A DNA stretch of 8,010 nt. Source: Lachnospiraceae bacterium (GTDB lineage: Bacteria; Bacillota; Clostridia; Lachnospirales; Lachnospiraceae). A program made the position numbers and the translations under genes. Below are positions 1 through 5,601 of this stretch, piece by piece; the first letter of the stretch is position 1; each line of letters opens with the position of its first letter. The stretch spans positions 1-8,010 of the forward strand of contig VSNY01000178.1 in NCBI GenBank assembly GCA_009774535.1. The letters run 5' to 3'. The notes beneath the pieces were generated by a model, which worked only from the letters and a program-made list of their open reading frames with translations, ran no database searches and was not told where the DNA came from.

Positions 1-2320
1 GCTTTTTCCAGATACCGGCGCTTTTCACTTTCAGCTTTCCATCTGTTCGATGATTCGATACTGTATGATAAGTTGTGCTGGGATTTTCATTTCCTGGCTT
101 CGCAAATCCAACGTCCAGCCGCTTTCCGGTTTTTGCTGTTACATGATAAAAAATCTTGTCGTTTTCATCCAGGTTATAGGTGCCAAGCCAGATAAAATCT
201 CCATCCTTGATCTTTTTTATATGAACAGGCACCGTAATTTTAACTCCGCCAGCTTTTGTCAGATCATCCCACAACGGATCGGTTTGTTCCAGCTGATCTG
301 GTTCCTCCCATTTATCCAATTGATCCAGTGCATCTAACTCATCCAGTGCATCTAATTGATCCAGCTCGTCCAGCTGGTCCCATTCATTCAGTTCCTCCCA
401 TTCATCCAGTTCTTTCGTCCAACCCGGAAAGTTATCGGTACGTTTTTCGAGTAGTTTTCTGGCCTGTGCGTCGCTGATCTGTTTTGCGCTTTGGATATTG
501 CCGTCTGCATCCCTTGTAACTTTTACATTTACAGTCCCTTTGGGATTTAAAGCTAAGGTATAAAAGCTTTTGTTTAAGAAATCCAGAAAAACATGAACCA
601 GTTTTCCCTGATAATAGTAGGACTCTCCTTTGATTGTAATGCCATGTTTTTCATATTCTGCGCGGCACTTTTCATCTAATTCGGTATCCATACCCAATGC
701 TCCCATTAAGATCTTCTGAAAGTGATTCCGTTTGTCTTTTTCGGATTTTTCCAGCCAGGATTTTAATGTTTTGCGATCCATGAACTCATTGGCAATGACG
801 GCAAAAAATCCAGTGCGGTTGTCTTCATATGCAGTTTTCGCAAATGTATCCAGCAAAGGACTATTTCTGTCCAGCTGCCTGATGCTGATGGAGAAGCATG
901 CGGTTTCACCATCTTTGTATATTTTTTTCAGCCACGCTTTCTGATCGGATGCATCCAGTTTGGAAAATGCTTCTCCAAATACCGCGAGGTTTTTGTTCTG
1001 ATAAGCGGTTTTTGCCTGTTTAGAAGCGGTACCGTTAGATGTTTTTGCTGTAAGAATCGAATTTTCTGACTCTGGATTTTTTGTATTGTCATCCGAATCT
1101 GAAACGGCGGCATCTGTAACAGGCGCGGGAAGTTGCGTCTGTTTTGGAAACGCTTTCGCCGGAACAGCTGCACCAACTGCCGCCGCGCCGCTTAAAAACG
1201 TTATGGTCAGTGAAATGGAAAGCAAAACCGTTAATTTCGAGCTTCTTTTATAGATCATAATAGCACCCAGCCTTTCTTTTAATTGTTCCGCGCCTTCACT
1301 CAGCATCACCGATGTGAGGGTATTTTTATAGCTGCCGCCTGTTTCAAACGCATGGAGCAGGGTATTTCCGTAATCCCTCCGCCCGCGCTCATCCAGTTCG
1401 CGGATCACCGTTTCGTCGCAGGCCAGCTCGCAGGCGCGCTCCAGTTCGCGGCCCATCAGCCGCACGAGAGGATTAAACCAGTGCAGGCAGACCGTGATCT
1501 GGACCAGCCACTTATAAAACAGATCCAGATGTTTATAATGGATCAGTTCATGCCAGATTGTGTAAATAAATTCCTTATTGGATAAACCATGCGCAGTTGG
1601 AAGTACAATGCAGGGGCGGAACAATCCTAACAGCATCGGAGAGGACACAAGTCTGTTTACATACAGTTCCACCGGCCGCATAACGCCAACATGCTCCCCC
1701 ATCTGTGCCAGCTGATCCAATCGTTCTGTATCCGTGATCTCTTCCCGTCCGGCTTTGACCAAACGTAAAAAGCCCTGATATGCTGTTATTTTTCTTATCC
1801 CTAAGAGCATTGCAATTCCGATCCATACCGTTCCAAGATGCGGAAACAATTTTGCGCCAAAATCAGACAGTTGTTCCGCTGCTGTTTGGATCACGCTTGC
1901 GCGGTCCGGGCTTTGACTTTGTGCAGGATGGCGGTTCTGGTTGCCTGCGGAGCTGCTTTCGTCTGCAGCGGGCAGATTTTCCTGCCTGGTATGATCTTTT
2001 TGTCCGGCAGAATATCCCTTTGGATCTGCAAATCCGCTGCCTTCCACAGCCTGTTCCAGCTGTTTTTCAAGATCATCTTCCAAAATCTGTGCCGCAGGGC
2101 TTTTTAAAACGATTTGTCCGGCCCGCTGCGCCAATAACCCGGTAAGGCTTTTTTCGGGTGAAAACGGCAGCAGCAAGCGGGCAATGACAATCAGCCAGAC
2201 GTAATACTGCCACCTTCTGCTCGTGTTCTTTTGATACAGCGGACGCAGAAGAAACAGGGCAAGCATCAGCAGAGAACCGGAAAATGACATGGACAAAAAC
2301 AAATTTAGCAGATCGTTCAT
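1..2320 (-). CDS. BlaR1/MecR1-like M56 membrane metallopeptidase (antirepressor), 3' end beyond window
   Basis: One uninterrupted frame of 773 codons runs from the ATG at 2320 off the left edge. Membrane segments are visible near residues 4-25, 38-53, 159-176 and 362-382. Gluzincin motif HELIH is at residues 257-261 (H257, E258, H261) with likely third zinc ligand E298 in ELACDE, and the cytosolic end has the family's QLKERL stretch near 346. In M56 sensor proteases an external signal activates the zinc protease, which leads to cleavage of the partner BlaI-type repressor. Here the ATG overlaps the blaI stop (ATGA), so the two are translationally coupled. The roughly 390-residue extracytoplasmic part shows no recognisable SxxK/SxN penicillin-binding core in the visible portion; a KTG at 730-732 is isolated. 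It resembles the C-terminal part of other clostridial M56 proteins as I remember them (stretches such as YYYQGKLVHVFLD and DFIWLGTYNLDENDK), so the ligand is unknown. Residues 637-677 form an acidic repeat with Leu or Trp every third residue. Confidence 0.92.
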   Translation of the reverse strand, partial: MNDLLNLFLSMSFSGSLLMLALFLLRPLYQKNTSRRWQYYVWLIVIARLLLPFSPEKSLTGLLAQRAGQIVLKSPAAQILEDDLEKQLEQAVEGSGFADPKGYSAGQKDHTRQENLPAADESSSAGNQNRHPAQSQSPDRASVIQTAAEQLSDFGAKLFPHLGTVWIGIAMLLGIRKITAYQGFLRLVKAGREEITDTERLDQLAQMGEHVGVMRPVELYVNRLVSSPMLLGLFRPCIVLPTAHGLSNKEFIYTIWHELIHYKHLDLFYKWLVQITVCLHWFNPLVRLMGRELERACELACDETVIRELDERGRRDYGNTLLHAFETGGSYKNTLTSVMLSEGAEQLKERLGAIMIYKRSSKLTVLLSISLTITFLSGAAAVGAAVPAKAFPKQTQLPAPVTDAAVSDSDDNTKNPESENSILTAKTSNGTASKQAKTAYQNKNLAVFGEAFSKLDASDQKAWLKKIYKDGETACFSISIRQLDRNSPLLDTFAKTAYEDNRTGFFAVIANEFMDRKTLKSWLEKSEKDKRNHFQKILMGALGMDTELDEKCRAEYEKHGITIKGESYYYQGKLVHVFLDFLNKSFYTLALNPKGTVNVKVTRDADGNIQSAKQISDAQARKLLEKRTDNFPGWTKELDEWEELNEWDQLDELDQLDALDELDALDQLDKWEEPDQLEQTDPLWDDLTKAGGVKITVPVHIKKIKDGDFIWLGTYNLDENDKIFYHVTAKTGKRLDVGFAKPGNENPSTTYHTVSNHRTDGKLKVKSAGIWKK
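290..412 (-). repeat. 18-bp tandem repeat encoding a three-residue-period acidic Leu/Trp repeat
   Basis: On the plus strand, imperfect 18-bp units follow each other at 304, 322, 340, 358, 376 and 394, with a more degenerate unit at 286. Units 322-339 and 340-357 share the core atccagtgcatctaa. In the M56 protein this encodes residues 637-677, where positions 638, 641, 644 and onward to 671 are all Leu or Trp, a Pro breaks the series at 674, and Leu returns at 677. Almost all intervening residues are Asp, Glu, Gln, Asn or Ala. The repeat stays in frame because 18 is a multiple of three. Confidence 0.85.
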
Positions 2321-2697
2321 CGTTTCTGTTCCCCACTTTCCCAAAATTTTTTCAGTTCATCGTAGTCTCCCTCGGAAATCATTTCCCTTTGAATCAGCGT
2401 GCAGACAAGTCCTTTTGCATTCCCTTCATAAAGCTTGTTCAACAGCGTCTGTGTCTGCGCAGCCTGATAATCTGCTTCAGATACAACCGCTGTATATTCA
2501 TTGCGGCGCCCGATTTTGCTCGTCTTTAAAAGCCCTTTGTCTGACAGCCTGGCTAAAAGCGTAATCACCGTATTTTTCTTCCAGGTGCATCCCATCTTTG
2601 CCAATTCTTCCATAATCCGGGCATATAACGCTGTTCCTCCATTTGACCAGATAATCTTTAACAGTTCCAGTTCGGAGTCGGAAACCTGTTGGATCAT
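2317..2697 (-). CDS. blaI: BlaI/MecI/CopY-family winged-helix transcriptional repressor
   Basis: This 126-residue protein has the usual length and layout of BlaI/MecI repressors. An N-terminal winged helix opens with MIQQVSDSELELLKIIW, and the recognition-helix region reads KKNTVITLLARLSDKGLL (about residues 40-57), a close match to the family's WxxxTVxTLLxRLxxKG pattern. A wing follows at RRNEYTAVVS, then a helical C-terminal half used in this family for dimerisation and, in staphylococci, cut upon induction. The start is supported by AAGGAGGTGA at 2704-2713. It is first in an operon with the M56 protease, overlapping it by four bases. As a dimer it most likely represses its own promoter around 2733-2785. 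No beta-lactamase or other obvious target is in view, so regulation of resistance is not shown. The gene symbol denotes the family, not proven orthology. Confidence 0.93.
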   Translation of the reverse strand: MIQQVSDSELELLKIIWSNGGTALYARIMEELAKMGCTWKKNTVITLLARLSDKGLLKTSKIGRRNEYTAVVSEADYQAAQTQTLLNKLYEGNAKGLVCTLIQREMISEGDYDELKKFWESGEQKR

Positions 2698-2732
2698 ATT
2701 TTGTCACCTCCTTGATCTGTATGCGGTTTTAT

Positions 2733-2771
2733 GCCTACGATTTGTGGGCTAATATTAGGATAACATTATGT
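2733..2771. promoter_or_regulatory. Candidate BlaI operator dyads overlapping the operon promoter
   Basis: Three dyads lie together. ACATTATGT (2763-2771, perfect around a central T, within TAACATTATGTA) sits in the promoter spacer. CTAATATTAG (2749-2758, perfect palindrome) adjoins the -10 box. GCCTAC...GTGGGC (2733-2749, one mismatch) lies just past the expected start site. BlaI/MecI proteins are known to bind TACA/TGTA-type dyads, and the 2763-2771 element with its flanks (TACATAATGTTA on the minus strand) fits that best. Both outer elements share the hexamer GCCTAC in inverted orientation (GTAGGC at 2770-2775). Binding itself is inferred. Confidence 0.5.
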
Positions 2772-2785
2772 AGGCTATATGTCAA
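2757..2785 (-). promoter_or_regulatory. Predicted sigma-A-type promoter of the blaI/M56 operon
   Basis: Read on the minus strand, a perfect TTGACA (2780-2785) is followed by a 17-base spacer and TATCCT (2757-2762), a four-of-six match to TATAAT. Transcription would start near 2750, leaving about 50 bases before the blaI ATG with the strong Shine-Dalgarno at 2704-2713. Confidence 0.7.
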
Positions 2786-2818
2786 GAACAAGATGGAAAA
2801 AAATCCAAGAACAGGAAA

Positions 2819-2852
2819 ACAGGGCAGAACAACTATTTACGTTCTGCCCTGT
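2819..2852 (-). terminator. Hairpin, probable terminator of the Rpn-family gene
   Basis: Perfect 12-bp inverted repeat ACAGGGCAGAAC (2819-2830) and GTTCTGCCCTGT (2841-2852) with a 10-base loop. On the minus strand the stem is followed by TTTTCCTGTTCTTGG and then a seven-T run, so it can end transcription coming from the Rpn gene about 90 bases upstream. The T tract right after the stem is short, so efficiency is uncertain. Confidence 0.65.
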
Positions 2853-2939
2853 AATGCTTTGTTTACTTTATCCAAATATACTTTCATGTCTGATCTGTCA
2901 ATCAACTTTCTTACGGATTTCATGCTCTGCCTGAAATAT

Positions 2940-3149
2940 TTAACTTATTTCTTTCATATACGTTTCTGCAGTTTCTTCTGTCAGACCAAACTTTTCACAG
3001 ATTTGTTTCAGAATAACATCTCTTGATATTTGCAGCTCCTTTAAGGTTAAAATCATAGCTGTTATTCCTTTATCAATACCCTTCTGAATTCCCTTCTGAA
3101 TTCCCTTCTGAATTCCCTTCTCCTCCACACCTTTACTCAAATTACACAT
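2940..3149 (-). CDS. Candidate intragenic antitoxin (RpnS-like) from an internal start in the Rpn gene
   Basis: Within the Rpn frame, Met259 (ATG at 3147-3149) is preceded on the minus strand by GAGGTG (3156-3161) with six bases in between, a good Shine-Dalgarno at the right distance. Starting here gives a 69-residue protein beginning MCNLSKGVEEKG, made of the GIQK repeats and the C-terminal helical domain and lacking the whole nuclease core. Work on Rpn proteins reported that small products from internal starts (RpnS) dimerise through a repeat helix and block the toxicity of the full-length protein. The position just upstream of the repeat fits that arrangement. No separate promoter was identified. 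Expression is inferred from the ribosome site alone. Confidence 0.5.
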   Translation of the reverse strand: MCNLSKGVEEKGIQKGIQKGIQKGIDKGITAMILTLKELQISRDVILKQICEKFGLTEETAETYMKEIS

Positions 3150-3923
3150 AAGCGACACCTCACTTTCCAATGTCTGAGTCATTCTGATATGAAAATCTTC
3201 CTCCAAGACCCGGCACTTATCCCATGAACTGGTTTCCGTGGACAGAAGCACATTCAACAATTTCAATAAATCTGTACCCGAATCTCCCTCTTTCCCAAGA
3301 CAAATCATGACAACCGCCATCAAATCATAATCTGCTTTTCGTTCCTTTACACTGCCCGCCAGATTTTCTTCCGCAATGTAATAACGTGTAATGCTGTTTT
3401 CACGGTTCTTTGGCGGATTCATACAAATCCATATGCTGTATACTTTTTTGATATTCTCATAGTGGGAATTTGTAAACTCCGTTCCATATTGGGCGGAAAT
3501 CATCCGGCTGCAGTAATAGATTCCCCTTTTTATCAATGGATAACCCGGATAAAAATCATTTTGGGCTTCTATATTGATAATCAAACGAATCAATTCACCG
3601 GATACAGGAGCTATCGCGAAAAAGCGGATATCATAGGTAACAGTCCCCTCCGTCAGAGAAGTGTCTTCGTTTCCAGCTCCCTGTATCATAGAAACACGGT
3701 TGGTTTCATCCGCTGCAACTGCCACTTCGCCCACCTGCGGTGTACCTTCAATATATTTTTCCGCAATCTCTTCCACATCACAGTCACGGTATTCTTCCAG
3801 GCAGTTCTTCATAATCCATGCCAGAATAATCTTTTCCGAAAGCAGCCGCTTACAGGCCGCGTCATAGCTGGCTTTCTCATCAGCCACACGGATATTTTTC
3901 GCTATGGTAGTATCGGTATTCAT
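2940..3923 (-). CDS. Rpn family recombination-promoting nuclease (PD-(D/E)XK superfamily), RpnL-like
   Basis: The 327-residue protein has the Rpn/PDDEXK 'putative transposase' layout. An N-terminal helical region contains SEKIILAWIMKNCLEEY. The core includes TYDIRFFA (D98) and IINIEAQ (E119 and Q121, the D...ExQ form of the nuclease motif seen in this family), followed by GYPLIKRGIYYCSRMIS, which matches the family's conserved Tyr/Arg helix. The tail (about residues 265-327) carries repeated GIQK units and a terminal helical segment ending in TYMKEIS. Rpn proteins are DNA endonucleases reported to promote RecA-independent recombination and, in newer work, to act as toxic antiphage proteins restrained by an antitoxin made from their own 3' end. 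The start at 3923 is supported by AGGAGGT at 3930-3936. A -10-like TATGATAAAAT lies at 3949-3959 without a convincing -35. It is a single gene between a hairpin terminator and a noncoding spacer. Confidence 0.88.
   Translation of the reverse strand: MNTDTTIAKNIRVADEKASYDAACKRLLSEKIILAWIMKNCLEEYRDCDVEEIAEKYIEGTPQVGEVAVAADETNRVSMIQGAGNEDTSLTEGTVTYDIRFFAIAPVSGELIRLIINIEAQNDFYPGYPLIKRGIYYCSRMISAQYGTEFTNSHYENIKKVYSIWICMNPPKNRENSITRYYIAEENLAGSVKERKADYDLMAVVMICLGKEGDSGTDLLKLLNVLLSTETSSWDKCRVLEEDFHIRMTQTLESEVSLMCNLSKGVEEKGIQKGIQKGIQKGIDKGITAMILTLKELQISRDVILKQICEKFGLTEETAETYMKEIS
3079..3120 (-). repeat. Perfect 12-bp tandem repeat coding the GIQK tetrapeptide repeat
   Basis: Plus-strand unit cccttctgaatt occurs three times in exact tandem (3079-3090, 3091-3102, 3103-3114) plus a six-base partial copy (3115-3120). 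A diverged unit at 3067-3078 encodes GIDK. The unit is four codons, so copy-number change would keep the frame and lengthen or shorten one helix in both the full-length nuclease and the candidate internal product. Confidence 0.95.
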
Positions 3924-4174
3924 GGTCTTACCTCCTGCTTTTACTGGTATTTTATCATATTCCAGACTAACAAACCACCCATATTTTTCAGAAGTTCAAA
4001 ATAACCAGCTTGTTTTGACATCAATCCGTTTCAGACTTGCAGTCAACCTCGCCCCCACTGTCTGACCATTATATTCTCAAACATGCATCAATTCCAACTT
4101 GTACTTCTATATAATTGAAAGATAATCTGCGGTTTTGAGGATGTGCCGCCATTTAAACTCCATTTACAGTTTTA
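3924..4174. other. AT-rich intergenic spacer with no gene
   Basis: Between the HAD hydrolase stop and the Rpn start I find no credible coding frame, tRNA or riboswitch. It holds the Rpn ribosome site and -10-like element near its left end. A possible weak hairpin near 4128-4154 (GCGG/CCGC only) could not by itself be called a terminator for the HAD gene. Confidence 0.6.
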
Positions 4175-4906
4175 TCATGCCAAAATATCCATCATCTCCC
4201 GCCAGTCATGAATAAGCAGACATTCGAAATCAGGAGTATCCCTATGGCTTTGAGCAGATAGAAAATGTGTTTCACCCTCTGTTCTTCCTTCATATAAAAC
4301 AGGAAACATTCCAACACCATTTGCTCCGTAAATGTCATTTTCCATACTGTCGCCGCAGTACCACACTTTATCTGCCGTTAGTCCCGATTTCTGCAGTGCT
4401 ATCTCGTACATCATGCTGTGTGGCTTTCTGAATATGTAATCACTTGATACTAGCACAAATTCAAATCTGTTTCTCGGGAGCAGACGGTCAAACCGCTCCT
4501 TTAAGGCAGCACCGGAAAAACAATTGTTGCTTATCACTCCTGTCCTTATTCCTTTTGCATTAAGGCAATCAAGCATAATATCCGCATAGGGCATAACTGC
4601 ACCTTGAGATATTCCATTCATAATTATTATCTCAGCTTCTTCCAGCGAAACAGACAGAGAAATATCCATATACTCCAAAAACAGCCTTAAAAAATTATGC
4701 TCAGGGATTTCAAGATACTTTCCTCTTTCTTTTTTGATTTTCTCAAACAGTTCTATATTGCTCCTGTCATATTCTTCAAAAGAAATATTGCGTGGATTCC
4801 TGTCTATATATGGATAAATTGCTTTATTTCCATTGGAAGCATTATAATTCGGTTGGTAAATTAATGTACGCCCATAATCAAAGACAATCATTTCCGGCTT
4901 TTCCAT
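4175..4906 (-). CDS. HAD-superfamily hydrolase, motif I of the DxG type
   Basis: From the ATG at 4906 the protein has 243 residues and all four HAD landmarks in order. Motif I is FDYGRTLI with nucleophile D10. Motif II is GVISNN with S126. Motif III is the lysine in FRKPHS, K161. Motif IV is CGDSMENDIYGA with D186 and D191. Residues 17-110 form an alpha-helical cap insertion. HAD enzymes usually dephosphorylate small phosphorylated metabolites through an aspartyl intermediate, but the substrate cannot be read from sequence. Gly12 replaces the second aspartate that normally serves as general acid/base. I prefer ATG 4906 over the upstream in-frame TTG at 4924 because AAAGGAAG lies 8-15 bases before it. 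It follows rlmH on the same strand at about 80 bases and may be co-transcribed. By eye its composition is more AT-rich than rlmH or xpt. Confidence 0.88.
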   Translation of the reverse strand: MEKPEMIVFDYGRTLIYQPNYNASNGNKAIYPYIDRNPRNISFEEYDRSNIELFEKIKKERGKYLEIPEHNFLRLFLEYMDISLSVSLEEAEIIIMNGISQGAVMPYADIMLDCLNAKGIRTGVISNNCFSGAALKERFDRLLPRNRFEFVLVSSDYIFRKPHSMMYEIALQKSGLTADKVWYCGDSMENDIYGANGVGMFPVLYEGRTEGETHFLSAQSHRDTPDFECLLIHDWREMMDILA

Positions 4907-4952
4907 ACAAAATCTTCCTTTCAAAATTCCCTTTTATATCAAAATTTTAGCT

Positions 4953-4969
4953 TTCAGGCACTTCCTGAA
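4953..4969. other. Small inverted repeat between rlmH and the HAD gene
   Basis: TTCAGG (4953-4958) and CCTGAA (4964-4969) form a perfect 6-bp stem with a five-base loop. No T run follows on the minus strand (AGCTAAAATTTTG), so it is at most a weak or processing hairpin in the rlmH-HAD transcript. Confidence 0.35.
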
Positions 4970-4988
4970 CCTCTGCAAAATTTCGCCC

Positions 4989-5468
4989 TCACTTGTGATA
5001 TGGCTCATGATGTATCATTCTGTAGCTTCTGTAAATCTGCTCCAGCAACACCACCCGCATTAACTGGTGCGGAAACGTCATTTTGGAAAAACTAAGCCGT
5101 AAATCCGCCCGCCGTAACACCGCATCGGACAGCCCCAGTGACCCGCCAATCACAAATACGATCCGGCTGGCTCCGCCTACCCCCAGCAGCCGGATTTTTT
5201 CTGCTAGTTCCTCTGAGTCTAACATCTTCCCCTGGATCGCCAGTACAATGACATAGGCGTCTTTCTGCAGCAGTTTCAGCAGCCTGTTTCCTTCCAGTTC
5301 CAGTATTTTCTGCCTTTCTGCAGCAGACGCATGTTCCGGTGTCTTCTCGTCTGGTATTTCCAATATTTCCAGCTTGACATAACGGCTCAGACGCTTTTGA
5401 AATTCCGCGGCTGCGTCCCGGTAAAACGCTTCCTTTAACTTTCCCACGGCCAGTATGGTTATTTTCAT
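4989..5468 (-). CDS. rlmH: 23S rRNA (pseudouridine1915-N3)-methyltransferase RlmH
   Basis: The 159-residue protein beginning MKITILAVGKLKEAFY is a full-length RlmH (the E. coli protein has 155 residues). It is a SPOUT-fold enzyme that uses S-adenosylmethionine to methylate pseudouridine 1915 in helix 69 of 23S rRNA, acting on assembled 70S ribosomes as a dimer. Visible signatures are VFVIGGSLGLS (105-114), part of the knotted SAM site, LSFSKMTFPHQLMRVVLLEQIYR (125-147), which is the most conserved stretch of the family, and the C-terminal HHEPYHK. I chose ATG 5468 because AGGAG lies about nine bases upstream and family members start with MKI. The longer in-frame version from 5513 adds 15 unconserved residues and overlaps the divergent promoter region. 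A minus-strand promoter was not identified with confidence. Confidence 0.97.
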   Translation of the reverse strand: MKITILAVGKLKEAFYRDAAAEFQKRLSRYVKLEILEIPDEKTPEHASAAERQKILELEGNRLLKLLQKDAYVIVLAIQGKMLDSEELAEKIRLLGVGGASRIVFVIGGSLGLSDAVLRRADLRLSFSKMTFPHQLMRVVLLEQIYRSYRMIHHEPYHK

Positions 5469-5516
5469 CTGTTTTTTCTCCTGTTTTGAATTTGTCATAG
5501 ATTTTCTGATCAAATA

Positions 5517-5525
5517 TGGTATAAT
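5517..5525 (+). promoter_or_regulatory. Predicted extended -10 promoter of the zinc-ribbon protein gene
   Basis: TGGTATAAT combines a perfect TATAAT (5520-5525) with an upstream TG at the extended -10 position. The only TTG-type -35 nearby (TTGTCA, 5492-5497) is 22 bases away, so the promoter would rely on the extended -10. Transcription would start near 5532, giving a leader of about 70 bases. Confidence 0.6.
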
Positions 5526-5601
5526 AGACTCGTATTTATCTTATGATATCGGATACAGGCCCGGTTGTACAGATAAAAATCAAACAAACAGGAGGAAATT
5601 T

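Noticed and set aside
122..133. KTG triad (residues 730-732) as a hint of a penicillin-binding sensor
   Set aside because: No SxxK or SxN motif at suitable spacing is visible and the surroundings do not resemble a transpeptidase fold.
256..477. Plus-strand frame with a Pro/His-rich repeat
   Set aside because: It is the opposite-strand reading of the 18-bp repeat inside the M56 protease frame, with no ribosome binding site.
1..2320. The M56 gene might be fragmented by frameshifts, since only short complete frames appear on the minus strand
   Set aside because: Direct translation from 2320 shows one continuous open frame to position 1; its stop codon simply lies outside the window.
3067..3120. 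12-bp repeats as a CRISPR array
   Set aside because: Units are contiguous without spacers and are in frame within a coding gene.
3462..4004. 180-codon plus-strand frame
   Set aside because: It is antisense to the Rpn gene, which has clear family motifs and a strong ribosome site; the plus frame matches nothing I recognise and has no ribosome binding site.
4005..4100. Remnant coding scrap in the spacer on the minus strand
   Set aside because: Only about a dozen codons are open before stops on either side and no family is recognisable.
5529..5575. Leader of the zinc-ribbon gene starts like a purine riboswitch (CTCGTAT... then TGATATCGG)
   Set aside because: The conserved TTCTACC junction is absent, and no strand complementary to CGTAT follows to close the P1 stem, so the resemblance covers only about 20 bases.
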